From: Echinicola marina
Lineage (GTDB): Bacteria > Bacteroidota > Bacteroidia > Cytophagales > Cyclobacteriaceae
Direction of reading: 5' to 3'
DNA: 64,000 bases
Assembly (NCBI RefSeq): GCF_020463795.1
Contig: NZ_CP080025.1
Coordinates: 5,287,001-5,351,000 of the forward strand
The position numbers were made by a program, and so were the translations under genes. This document shows positions 18,492-29,900 of the stretch, piece after piece. The stretch's first letter is position 1; each line of letters opens with the position of its first letter. The notes under the pieces were generated by a model that searched no databases, was not told the DNA's origin, and was given only the letters and a program-made list of their open reading frames with translations.

Positions 18492-19895
18492 ATGACCATG
18501 AGAAACTGGAAATTATATACACTCTTATCGCTGTTGATAAACTGTGTCGTGATTACCATAGCTCAAGGTCAACAGGAAGATGGTTTCATTGAAGCTGATG
18601 ATAAGGCCTTCATAGCACCGGTCTATGATTACGAATTCATTCCTGATTTCACCTATGATGAAGTCAATGAAAGGGTTCGGAAAATGGATACGGGAATGCC
18701 TTTCGAGCTGAATGAAACCATCTTTGCTTTTATCAACTATTTTACGGTAAGGAACAGGGAATATTCTAAGATGACCTTGGCACGCAAGGAAATTTATTTC
18801 CCATTATTTGAAGAAGCCCTCAAACGTCATGATATGCCAGAAGAAATCAAGTATCTGGCGATCATAGAATCCGGACTAAATCCAAAAGCAAAGTCCAGGG
18901 TAGGCGCTATGGGACTTTGGCAGTTTATGCCCGCTACCGGCAGGGTATATGACCTCAATGTCACTAGGGATATTGATGAAAGGATGGACCCAGAAATGGC
19001 CACCGAAGCAGCCTGTAAATACTTGAAAGCCCTACACAGGATGTTTGGCAACTGGGAATTGGCGCTTGCAGCTTATAACTGTGGCCCTGGAAATGTACGA
19101 AAGGCCATTAGAAGGTCTGGAGGAAAGCAAACCTTCTGGGGAATTTATAATAGGCTACCAAGAGAGACCAGGGGTTACATCCCTCAGTTTCAAGCCATCA
19201 TGTATGTTTTCAAGTATGCCGATGAACACAACCTTATCCTTGAAGACGGCTCCTTCCCTGTAGCACATGAAAAAGTTCACTTTAATGCAGAAATGGACCT
19301 TGAAGAACTCGCTGAAGTGTCCGGTGTTTGTTTGGAAGATCTCCAATTTCTAAACCCATCAATCATTAAAAACAAGGTCCCCCATGCACAAAAACATATT
19401 GCACTAAGGGTCCCAAAAAACCAGGCCAACTATTTAGTGGAGAACAAAGGCTGGATTATAGATTCACTTAACATTAGGGAAGAAAGATTATTGGCAAGTT
19501 TGGCAGAGGAAAAACCAGAAGAAGAAGTAGCTGAAAAACTGATCTATAAAGTAAAAAGAGGAGATGCTTTAGGCAGGATTGCCAATAGATATGGCACTTC
19601 AGTTTCCGACCTTAAAGCTTGGAACGGCCTCTATTCCAATAATATAAAAATCGGCCAACAACTGACCATCTATCAAAACCCTAAAGCCTTCAACCAACAA
19701 ATCGCGGAAAGCAACCAAGCCAAGCAGGATGCTACACGACTGTCGGGAAATCCAAAAACTTATACAGTACAGCCAGGAGATTCTTTATGGTTAATCGCCC
19801 GTAAATTAGAGGGCGTAAGCATCGAAGAAATCAAAAGGCTAAATAAGCTCAACAACAATAAGATCAAACCAGGACAAAAATTGATTATTGGCTAG
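18492..19895 (+). CDS. MltD-like membrane-bound lytic transglycosylase with LysM domains
   Basis: 467 residues: signal peptide (to about residue 26), an SLT/GEWL-type transglycosylase domain (about 105-235) with the catalytic Glu in AIIESGLNPKA, the GLWQFMP motif and AAYNCGPGNV, then two LysM peptidoglycan-binding repeats (about 350-395, KVKRGDALGRIANRYG, and 424-467, TVQPGDSLWLIARKL). It cuts the glycan strand to give 1,6-anhydro ends, allowing wall growth or insertion of envelope machines. It lies 8 bases after gatA. Two ATG codons are two residues apart; the first is used. Confidence 0.92.
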   Translation: MTMRNWKLYTLLSLLINCVVITIAQGQQEDGFIEADDKAFIAPVYDYEFIPDFTYDEVNERVRKMDTGMPFELNETIFAFINYFTVRNREYSKMTLARKEIYFPLFEEALKRHDMPEEIKYLAIIESGLNPKAKSRVGAMGLWQFMPATGRVYDLNVTRDIDERMDPEMATEAACKYLKALHRMFGNWELALAAYNCGPGNVRKAIRRSGGKQTFWGIYNRLPRETRGYIPQFQAIMYVFKYADEHNLILEDGSFPVAHEKVHFNAEMDLEELAEVSGVCLEDLQFLNPSIIKNKVPHAQKHIALRVPKNQANYLVENKGWIIDSLNIREERLLASLAEEKPEEEVAEKLIYKVKRGDALGRIANRYGTSVSDLKAWNGLYSNNIKIGQQLTIYQNPKAFNQQIAESNQAKQDATRLSGNPKTYTVQPGDSLWLIARKLEGVSIEEIKRLNKLNNNKIKPGQKLIIG

Positions 19896-19985
19896 AAGGC
19901 TTATAACTAATTTTTTAATAATAGCTTTTTCGCTCTCACATATTTTTATAAATTGTAATCAGTCCTTAACCAAATCATTCAAAAA

Positions 19986-21080
19986 ATGCCTACGAAAAGA
20001 ATATTAATATTAGCCTCAGCTCTACTATTTATCGCCCTTATTTCCAGTTGTGACGACCTTAAGAGTGAATCAGGAAGTAACAAACCCAAAGCTCGAGGAG
20101 GACATGGAGAAATACTACTGGTCATCGACTCCCTAAAATACAAGGGGCCTTTAAAGGATGCCTTGGAAAATGTATTCGAGGAAGACATCAAAGGATTGGT
20201 AAGGGAAGAAAGCATTTTTGATATTAGGAAAGTTGATCCTAGGACCATGACCAGGATTCTAAAGATGGCCTTTAATATAGTATATGTCACCACCTTTGAT
20301 GACAATAAACCGGGCAGCAGAATGATCAACGCGCAGTTCAGTCCGCAGTCCAAGGAAAAGGCCATGGAAGATGAATCACTATTCATGATAAGGAATGAGG
20401 ATGAATTTGCCCAAGGCCAAGAGGTAATCTATTTATTTGGAAACACTGAAGAAGAATTAGTCAGAAATCTTCAGAAAAACAAAGGTAAATTACAAAACCT
20501 ATTTGAAGTAAGAGAAAGAAACAGACTGAGCACTGCTATCTTGAATCGCAGAAATGGGGCCGCAGAACAAAAAGCCAAAGAGAAATTCAACCTTGATCTG
20601 TCTATCCCAGCCTCCTATCAATTCGTTAAGGAAGAAGATAATTTCATGTGGCTGAGACAACCTACCCCCAATACCCAAAGAGCAGATATCAGCCTCTTTT
20701 TTTATGAAACAGACTATACTTCAGAAGAGCAAGTATTCCCTGAAAATATCATTCCATTCCGCGATCAAATTTTGAAAGACAGAATTTTTGGTGATCCTGA
20801 CAAACCTAATTCTTATCTTAAAACTGAAACAACCATCATTCCTTCCTTTAGGGATATCAAAGTCGATGGAAAGTACGCCCTAGAAATTCGAGGACAATGG
20901 AGAACCAATAATATTAGCATGGGAGGCTCATTTCTTTCTTATATTGTAGTGGACCAAAAAAGAGGAAAACTATACTATATGGAAGGCTTCCTCTATTATC
21001 CAAATGAAACCCACAAATCAGCCTTGAGGGAAATAGAGACCATACTATTGGCCACTAAATTCCCGGAAGCTGCTCAATAA
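19986..21080 (+). CDS. DUF4837 family lipoprotein
   Basis: 364 residues with lipobox ALISSCDDL. The order of segments (HGEILLVIDSLKYKG, then KVDPRTMTRILKMAFNIVYVTTF, QVIYLFGNTEEELVRNLQKN, and the C-terminal RGQWRTNNISMGGSFLSYIVV) is that of the DUF4837 family, confined to Bacteroidota. No activity is known to me. It is between the MltD-like gene and maeB, with 90 bases upstream that contain no clear promoter, so it may belong to the same transcription unit. Confidence 0.82.
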   Translation: MPTKRILILASALLFIALISSCDDLKSESGSNKPKARGGHGEILLVIDSLKYKGPLKDALENVFEEDIKGLVREESIFDIRKVDPRTMTRILKMAFNIVYVTTFDDNKPGSRMINAQFSPQSKEKAMEDESLFMIRNEDEFAQGQEVIYLFGNTEEELVRNLQKNKGKLQNLFEVRERNRLSTAILNRRNGAAEQKAKEKFNLDLSIPASYQFVKEEDNFMWLRQPTPNTQRADISLFFYETDYTSEEQVFPENIIPFRDQILKDRIFGDPDKPNSYLKTETTIIPSFRDIKVDGKYALEIRGQWRTNNISMGGSFLSYIVVDQKRGKLYYMEGFLYYPNETHKSALREIETILLATKFPEAAQ

Positions 21081-21102
21081 TAAATCCAACATATAGCTTA
21101 GC

Positions 21103-23376
21103 ATGGCGATAAAAATCAGAAAAGAAGACGCACTTGGGTATCATAGCCAAGGTAGTCCGGGAAAAATCGAAGTAGTTCCCACCAAACCTTTATCTAGCCA
21201 GATGGACCTGGCGCTAGCTTACTCTCCAGGTGTAGCTGAACCCTGTTTAGAAATTGCCGCTCAAAAGGAAAATGTCTATAAATACACCGCTAAGGGCAAT
21301 TTGGTAGCTGTAATTTCCAATGGAACTGCTGTCCTCGGCCTTGGGGATATTGGACCTGAAGCAGGTAAACCAGTAATGGAAGGGAAAGGAGTACTTTTTA
21401 AAAAATTTGCCGGTATCGATGTTTTCGACATTGAAATTGATGAAAAAGACCCAAAAAACCTTATCCAGATCATTAAATCATTAGAGCCTACTTTTGGCGG
21501 GGTAAATCTGGAAGATATCAAAGCTCCTGAATGTTTTGAAATAGAGCAAGCCCTTAAAAAAGAAATGAAAATCCCAGTCATGCACGATGACCAGCATGGC
21601 ACGGCTATTATTTCCGGTGCGGCACTGCTCAATGCCCTGGAAATTGTCGACAAGAAAATTGAAGATATTAAGCTTGTCGTCCTGGGGGCTGGAGCAGCGG
21701 CCATTTCATGTACAAGATTTTACGTATCCCTAGGGGTAAAAAAGGAAAATCTGGTCATGGTCGATAAAGACGGGGTGATTACTGTAGACAGAGAAGACCT
21801 AGATGATATTAGAAGAGAATTTGCTTATGCAGGTAATGACCTTCACAATCTTGCCGATGTTATGAAAGGCGCTGATGTATTTCTAGGGCTTTCTGCCGGA
21901 AATATAGTTTCCCCAGAACATATCAAATTAATGGCCGAAAACCCCATTGTATTTGCCTTGGCCAACCCTAATCCTGAAATCGCCTATGACCTAGCAACTT
22001 CTACCAGAGAAGATTTGATCATGGCAACAGGTAGATCTGATTATCCCAATCAGGTAAATAATGTTTTGGGCTTTCCCTATATTTTCCGGGGTGCCTTGGA
22101 TGTAAGGGCCACAGGAATCAATGAAGAAATGAAATTGGCCACGGCCCATGCCATTGCAAAATTGGCCAAGGAGCCCGTACCAGATATTGTCAATAAAGCC
22201 TATGGAGATGACCAGCTGGGATTTGGAAGAAAATACCTCATTCCCAAACCTCTGGACCCAAGACTGATCACAACCATTGCCCCTGCCGTGGCCAAAGCTG
22301 CCATGGACACCGGTGTTGCCCAAAACCCTATTACGGATTGGGAAGCCTATGAACTGGAACTACAGGAAAGAATCGGCATTGACCAGCGATTGATGTCCAG
22401 GGTAATTTCCAGAGCCAAGAAGAATCCAAAACGTGTGGTGTTTGCTGAAGCGGACAACCGTAAAATCCTTAAAGCTGCTCAGCTTATTATTGATGAAAAA
22501 ATTGGTGAACCAATACTCCTTGGTAACCGGGAAACCATCATGAAGCTGATCGAAGAAAATTCTCTGGAACTGGACAATGTTTCCATTATTGATCCATTTG
22601 AAGATCCTGAAAGATTGGAACGCTATGGAAAAATCCTATATGATAAGCGTAAGCGTAAAGGCTTAACGCCCTTTGAAGGCCAAAAACTAATGCGGGACCG
22701 GAATTACTTCGGAGCCATGATGGTGGAGCTTGGCGAAGCAGATGCCTTAATTTCAGGTTTGACCAAGGATTACCCAAAGACTATCCTTCCTGCCCTTCAC
22801 GTAATAGGCGTGAAAAAGGATGTCGACCGTGTAGCGGGGATGTATATTATGAATTCTGACAAAGGACCTTTCTTCTTTGCTGACACGACAGTAAACGTCA
22901 ACCCTACTGTGGATCAAATGGTAGAAATCATCGGGTTGACTGCTGATGCTGTACGGTTCTTTGATTTGGAACCAAGGGTAGCAGTACTCTCCTACTCCAA
23001 TTTTGGCTCAGCAAAAGGTAATACGCCAACTAAAACGGCTTTGGCTACTGCCAAGGCAAAAGCTAAATTCCCTGACTTGGTCATTGAAGGGGAAATGCAG
23101 GGCAATGTGGCATTAAGTGAAGAAATCCAACAGGAAAATTATCCTTTCAGCGCCCTAGCAAGCAAAAAAGCCAATACTTTGATCTTTCCTAACTTGAGCT
23201 CTGGAAACATTGCCTATAAACTGGTAGCAGGAATTGGCAATGCAGAAGCTATCGGCCCAATTCTTTTGGGAATGAACAAACCAGTGCATATCTTACAGCT
23301 GGGCAGTTCTATTAGGGAAATTGTCAATATGGTTGCCATTGCAGTGGTGGATGCCCAAAGTCACGAAAAAGTATGA
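21103..23376 (+). CDS. maeB: NADP-dependent malic enzyme fused to phosphotransacetylase-like domain
   Basis: 757 residues, the length of MaeB. The N-terminal half (about 1-430) decarboxylates malate to pyruvate with NADP: it has SPGVAEPC, the divalent-metal and substrate region HDDQHGTAII, and the dinucleotide motif VVLGAGAAAIS. The C-terminal half (about 435-757) resembles phosphate acetyltransferase (MELGEADALISG, NLSSGNIAYKL) and in MaeB proteins is regarded as a regulatory, non-catalytic module that senses acetyl-CoA. It shares 4 bases with ruvA (ATGA), so the two are coupled. Confidence 0.95.
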   Translation: MAIKIRKEDALGYHSQGSPGKIEVVPTKPLSSQMDLALAYSPGVAEPCLEIAAQKENVYKYTAKGNLVAVISNGTAVLGLGDIGPEAGKPVMEGKGVLFKKFAGIDVFDIEIDEKDPKNLIQIIKSLEPTFGGVNLEDIKAPECFEIEQALKKEMKIPVMHDDQHGTAIISGAALLNALEIVDKKIEDIKLVVLGAGAAAISCTRFYVSLGVKKENLVMVDKDGVITVDREDLDDIRREFAYAGNDLHNLADVMKGADVFLGLSAGNIVSPEHIKLMAENPIVFALANPNPEIAYDLATSTREDLIMATGRSDYPNQVNNVLGFPYIFRGALDVRATGINEEMKLATAHAIAKLAKEPVPDIVNKAYGDDQLGFGRKYLIPKPLDPRLITTIAPAVAKAAMDTGVAQNPITDWEAYELELQERIGIDQRLMSRVISRAKKNPKRVVFAEADNRKILKAAQLIIDEKIGEPILLGNRETIMKLIEENSLELDNVSIIDPFEDPERLERYGKILYDKRKRKGLTPFEGQKLMRDRNYFGAMMVELGEADALISGLTKDYPKTILPALHVIGVKKDVDRVAGMYIMNSDKGPFFFADTTVNVNPTVDQMVEIIGLTADAVRFFDLEPRVAVLSYSNFGSAKGNTPTKTALATAKAKAKFPDLVIEGEMQGNVALSEEIQQENYPFSALASKKANTLIFPNLSSGNIAYKLVAGIGNAEAIGPILLGMNKPVHILQLGSSIREIVNMVAIAVVDAQSHEKV

Positions 23377-23972
23377 TAGATTATTTAAAAGGAAAACTAG
23401 TTACCAAAGACCCCACCTATGTGGTCATTGATATTAACGGGATAGGTTATCATGTCAAAATATCCTTGAACACCTATTCTCAGATAAAAGATGAGGAGCA
23501 GATAATGCTCCTCACTCATTTGCATATCAAAGAAGATGCCCATACCCTTTTTGGCTTTAAAGAAGAGCAGGAAAAAAAACTTTTTTTGCTATTAATTTCC
23601 ATCAGTGGAGTAGGTCCCAATACAGGATTGATGATTTTATCCTCATTAAATGTGGAAGAGTTGGGCACAGCTATTCTCCATGATGACCACAAAACCATTC
23701 AAAGGGTTAAAGGTGTCGGAGCCAAAACGGCCCAAAGGATTGTGTTGGAACTTAAGGATAAAATCCAAAAAGAAGGCATAGAAACCTCCGCTGCCATTAC
23801 TGCTGGCTTTGTCCAACCAAACCATGCCATCAAAGAAGAAGCTTTACAGGCTCTTTTAACCTTGGGCTTCACCAAGGCTGTAGCAGAAAAAAATATCAAT
23901 ACAATTTTGAAAAAAAGCGGCAAAGAAATTTCTTTGGAAGAATTAATTAAAGCATCTTTAAGGTCAACTTAA
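23373..23972 (+). CDS. ruvA: Holliday junction branch migration complex subunit RuvA
   Basis: 199 residues. The OB-fold N-terminus (MIDYLKGKLVTKDPTYVVID) is followed by two helix-hairpin-helix motifs (SGVGPNTGLMILS and VKGVGAKTAQRIVLELKDKI) and a C-terminal domain III (EEALQALLTLGF) that contacts RuvB. RuvA tetramers bind four-way junctions and guide RuvB-driven branch migration. Start and maeB stop overlap by 4 bases; sprA follows after 11 bases, an arrangement seen in other Bacteroidota. Confidence 0.95.
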   Translation: MIDYLKGKLVTKDPTYVVIDINGIGYHVKISLNTYSQIKDEEQIMLLTHLHIKEDAHTLFGFKEEQEKKLFLLLISISGVGPNTGLMILSSLNVEELGTAILHDDHKTIQRVKGVGAKTAQRIVLELKDKIQKEGIETSAAITAGFVQPNHAIKEEALQALLTLGFTKAVAEKNINTILKKSGKEISLEELIKASLRST

Positions 23973-23983
23973 TTTATTCAAGT

Positions 23984-26900
23984 TTGACTACAGTGAGACA
24001 TTACTTTTTCTCAACCAATAAGCTATATCACTTTTATACAACAATTACCTTGTTGTTAACGGCGATTTTCTTGTTTTCTAACGAGACAACCGCTCAAAAT
24101 GTCGTTCAGGATACTGTACCCAATTTGGTCGATTCCCTAGACAAAAGAAGGACTTTGCCTTCCTTCTTGCTCTGGGATAATTTTGAGACCAATCCGCTAT
24201 TTCCAAATCAAACACCATTCCAAAATCGTCAGTCCCCCTTTTACCAGACGGGACCAACACAGGAACAGGTGGAAGTACAAATGGACTCTACAATCCATTA
24301 TAAAGTCTATGATGAATTGGATTCCACAGATATTGCCCCAGGCTATTATTTTGATTTTGAAGAATTTTCAAAGATCCAAGAACTACGCATGCGTCAGGAA
24401 TACTGGAGGAACAGGTCCAGAGGTATGTATGGAGAAAGTGCCGTCAGTGGAAGAGGACTGATCCCCCCCATCACCATGAGCCCAACCTTTGACAGGCTCT
24501 TTGGAGGGAGTGAAATCAACATTACCCCTACCGGATATGTCAATCTTGACTTTGGCGGGATTTTCAGAAGGATAGATAACCCCTCCATCCCCATCAGGCA
24601 GCAGCAAAATGGTGGTTTCAACTTTGACCAGCAGATACAGATGAGCGTCAATGGTAGCCTTGGACAAAAAATGCAGATCAATGCCAATTTTGACAGCAAT
24701 AATTCCTTTGACTTTGAAAATCAGTTAAAAGTCGAATACAGGGGCTTCGAGGAAGATATTGTCAAAAGTATAGAAATCGGGAATGTAAGCATGCCCGTCC
24801 AAAACAGCCTAATACAAGGAGCACAGAACCTTTTCGGAGTCAAAACCCAATTGCAGTTTGGCAAACTGTTCATGACTTCTGTCGCCTCCACCCAAAGAGG
24901 ACGAAGAGATGAAATCGTCATCGAGGGCGGTGGTCAAGGTAGACCTTTTGAAATTAGGGCCTCTGAATATGATGATAACCGCCACTTCTTTTTGGCCCAT
25001 TTCTTTAGGGAAAACTATGAAAGATGGCTAAGAGGCTTACCTCAAATCCTCTCTGGTGTAAATGTCACCCGCGTGGAAGTTTATATCATGAACAGGGCCA
25101 ACAATACGGAAACCTTAAGGAATTTTGTAGCCTTTATGGACCTGGGAGAAGGCCAGAGGATCTATAAACCTGAAAATCCCAATATAGGATCAGGTGTACC
25201 TGGTAGTCCTGCCAGCAATGATGCCAACCAACTTTTCAAAACCCTGACCTCAAACCCATCCTTCAGGCCTTATGACAATGCTTCCACTGCCATAGAAAAC
25301 GACCTTAACCTCGTGAAGGGAACTGATTTCTCCCAAGTCAATGGTGCCAGAAAACTTGCTGAAAACGAATATACCTTCCATAAGGAATTAGGCTACTTAA
25401 GCCTAAACAGAAAATTACAAAATGATGAGGTAGTCGCGGTATCCTTTGAATACACTTATAATGGACAGTCTTACAAAGTGGGTGAAATGTCTGAAGACTA
25501 CCAAAACAGGGATGAATCGGATGTTTTATTTCTGAAATTATTGCGCCCCGCAAGGATCAACGTCAATGTCCCTACCTGGGATTTGATGATGAAAAACATC
25601 TATAATTTCAATGCCAACCAAATCCAACAAAGTGGCTTCCAATTACAGGTGATCTACCGGGATGACCGAACCGGACTGGATAACCCTAGCCTATTGGAAG
25701 GAGAGCAGGTAAAGGATGTGCCTTTGATCAGGCTGATGAAATTGGATAACCTGAACCCTCAAAATGACCCTCAGCCAGATGGCAATTTTGATTTTGTACC
25801 AGGCCTGACCATTCTCCCCGAAAAGGGCATGTTGATTTTCCCTGTTCTGGAACCATTCGGACAGACCCTCAGTGAGAATTTCCTTCCCAACGAAGAAAGC
25901 CTCAAGAATAAATTTGTATATGACACCCTGTACCGCACCACCAAAGCGGATGCGGAATTGGTCACTAGACTGAACAAATACTATTTAAAAGGCAGTTTGA
26001 CTGCTGGATCTTCTTCAGAAATCATGCTGCCAGGTCTGAATATTTCCGAAGGCTCTGTTTTGGTAAGGGCCGGCAATATTCCATTAACTGAGGGCGTCGA
26101 CTACACGGTGGATTATAATATTGGCAGGGTGGTCATTATTAATGAAGGTATACTTTCATCCGGTAAACGTATATCCATTAGTTTCGAAAAAGCGGACCTT
26201 GTTTCCTTCCAGACAAGAAGCTTATTGGGCACCCGTTTTGACTATTTGTTCAATGATAAATTCAATATCGGAGGAACCTTTCTGTATTTAAATGAAAGAC
26301 CCAATATCACTAGGATCAGCACAGGAAGTGAAACCATTAAAAATAGCCTTTGGGGACTGGATATGAATTATAGTGATGAGTCCAGGTGGTTGACCAAACT
26401 GGCCGATGCGCTACCTTTTACAGACACCAAGGAAAAGTCCCTGATCACCTTTAATGGTGAATTTGCCCAACTGATCCCTGGCACCTCCAATGAAGTAAAT
26501 GGAGAAGGTGCCTCGTATATTGATGATTTTGAAACGGCCGTCACACCTTTTAGCCTAGGCGGTTCCTCCCAAAACTGGAACCTTTCTGCCACTCCCCGTA
26601 CCGAGAATGACCGCTTTGACCTAAGCATGCAGACTGAAGACCGTTTGGGCAATACCTACCGAAGAGCCCGCTTAGCTTGGTACAATATCGACAATGTATT
26701 CTATCGGGAAAGTGGCCAAGGTGTCCCCGGAAACATCAATTCAGAAGACCGACAAAACCATTATGTCAGAAGGGTCATTCCTCAGGAAATATTCCCGCAA
26801 AGAGACAGGGATGTGATTGTCACGCCGGAACCGCTATTTGAGTTGGCCTATTTTCCTCACGAAAGAGGGATGTACAATTATAACCCTAATTTGGATCGGC

Positions 26901-29900
26901 GGGGACTTCTTACCAATCCAGAAGAGAATTATGGCGGGATTACCCGTGCCATCACCTCTGATGTAGATTTTGACAGAACCAATATTGAATACATTGAATT
27001 TTGGCTGATGGATCCCTTTATCTCTGGAGAAAACGGCCGCGTGCTAGATGGAATTTTCAATGAAAACAATACTACAGGTGGTAAACTGATGATTAACCTT
27101 GGAGAAATCTCCGAGGATGTGATGAAAGACAGCAGACATGCTTTTGAAAATGGCCTTCCTGCTGATGGTGACCCTGCAGCGACCACTGAAAATGAATGGG
27201 GCCGTGTAACCAGCCAGCAGTACCTTACACCTGGTTTTGACAATTCCCCAGAAGCACGTCCCAACCAAGATGTAGGCCTGGATGGTCTCAGCAGTGAAGA
27301 CGAAGTGGACTATTTTGCCGACCGTTTCCTCAGCCGTCTCAATGTGGACCCGGACGTCTATGCCGAAATTGAAGCAGACCCTTCTGCAGACAAATTCCAA
27401 TATTATTTGGGTGATGAACTGGACCAAAATGACGTAAAAATCTTGGAAAGGTATAAACGGTTCAATGGGCTGGAAAATAATACGCCTATCAACACCAATT
27501 CTAATTTGGCCTATACCCCTTCTGGCTCCAACAAACCGGACAATGAAGACCTGAACAATGACAATACCATCAATGAAATAGAAAATTACTATGAATACGA
27601 GGTAGACCTTCGCCCAGGTCAATTGGTGGTAGGCCAAAACAATATTGTGGACAAGGTGACCCATAATGAAAATGGTGATGAAGTCAACTGGTACCTGTTC
27701 CGAATTCCTGTTCGCCAACCTGACAATGTCCAGGGGGACATTACAGGTTTCAAGTCCATGCGTTTTATCAGAACCTACCTGACAGATTTCGAACAGCCCG
27801 TGGTATTAAGAATGGCCAAGTTCCAAATGGTAGGAAGCCAATGGAGAACCTTCCAGGAATCCCTTTACGAAAGGGGGCTTTTTGAGGTGCCAGAACCTGA
27901 TGTTTCCAATCTCACAGTGGGCGTGGTAAATATTGAAGAAAACAGCCAGGGAGGCCCTAACCAAAGCCCTTACGTACTTCCTCCAGGCATCATCAGAGAC
28001 AGGGACAATACCTCTACTGTAGAAAGAAGACTGAATGAGCAATCTTTACGTTTATGTATTGATAATCTTCAGGCCAGGGATGCCAGGGCCGTATTTAAAA
28101 ATGTCAACTTGGATCTGGTCCAATATGGCCGCTTAAAGATGTTCTTCCATGCAGACAGCGAAGATGCTGAAGATGGGGAATTAAGTGCTTTCTTAAGATT
28201 AGGCACGGACTATACAGATAACTATTATGAAATAGAAGTTCCACTGCACATCACCCCCACTGGCACCCGGGATCCTCAGCAAATTTGGCCTGAGTTGAAT
28301 GAAATCAATATTGGCATTGATGAAATTGTAGGGGTAAAATCAGAAAGGGACAATAGCCAATCCCCACAAAATCTGCCTTATACTGCCCAAGTCAGACAGT
28401 ATAAGGTCACGGTTGTGGGACGACCTGAATTAAACTATGTCCAAGGCTTGATGATCGGAGTAAGAAACCCTTCTTCTACAGGTGGGGCCAGTAAATCCAT
28501 CTGTGTATGGGCCAATGAATTGCGTGTAGTCGACTTCAACAAATCTTCTGGCTGGGCTGCCAATGCAAGATTAAACGCACAAATTGCAGATGTGGCCACC
28601 ATCTCTTCTACCATCAGGCACAATACATTTGGTTTTGGAGGATTGGAAACCAGATTATCCCAGAGATCCAGGGAATCCAGCACCCAATATGACATTTCTG
28701 CCAATGTGCAGGTAGACCGCTTATTACCAGAGGCATTGAGCGTTAGCATACCCATGTATGTCAGCATGGAAAATGCAACTACAAAGCCTCAGTATGACCC
28801 CTTGAACCCTGATGTTCCTTTTGAACTGGCCCTATCCAAATTCAGGACAGATGCTGAAAGGGAAGCCTATAAAGACTTGGTGCTTGACCAAGTAAAAAGA
28901 AGAAATATCAGCTTTACCAATGTGCGTAAAATCAAAGGAGAGGACAATGAAAAAAACAAAATTTATGACCTCTCCAATTTCTCCTTTTCATATGCCTATG
29001 GCTTGGTAAAACAAAGTAATATCAATACCCAGGATTATACTTTTGAAACCTATAAAGGAAATATCGCCTATAGTTATGCTCCTGAACCTGTACTCATAGA
29101 ACCTTTTAAAGGCTCAGAAAAAATAAGCAGTCCTTACCTGCAATTGATCAAGGACTTCAATATAAACTTGGCCCCGACATTGATGACGGCTAGAATTGAC
29201 ATGGACAGGCGGTTTATGCGTACACAGTATAGAAATGATCAGCTTACCACTGAAAATGTGGCGCCATTATTCCAAAAAAGCTATTATATCAATCGCTTTT
29301 ATAGCCTCAATTGGGACCTGACCAATAACCTATCCTTTGACTATACGGCAAGGGTAAACGCATTGGTGGACGAACCAGAAGGAGATCTGGACACAGAGGC
29401 CAAAAGGGATTCTGTACGGCATAACCTGAGGAATTTTGGCAGGACCACTAATTATAACCATTCCTTAGTGGCCAATTATCATATCCCAACCGAAAAAGTA
29501 CCTATTCTTGATTGGATCAGCACTGATTTCCGCTACGAGGCGACATACAGCTGGATGACAGGATCCATAGGACAAAAAGACACCCTGGGGAATGTCATTC
29601 AAAACACTAGGGACCGAACCTTTACAGGTAAATTGGACATGATAAAACTGTACAATAAGGTCACCAAGCTCCGGGTACTCAACACCCCCAAAAGGCCATC
29701 CATTCCTGGACAGAAACAGCCTCAGGACACCATTAATACAGATGGTTTCTTAAATGGTTTTCTGAAGTTTGCCATGATGCTTAAAGAAGTCTCTGGTCGC
29801 TACAGCATTACAGAAGGTACTTTCCTACCCGGTTATATGGAAAATACCAGCTTATTTGGATTGGACAGGAGCTTTATGAATCCAGGCTTGGGCTTTATTT

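Noticed and set aside
27044-27718. 224-codon ORF opposite sprA
   Set aside because: A shadow of the sprA codon pattern (Ile/Phe/Val-rich) with no family resemblance.
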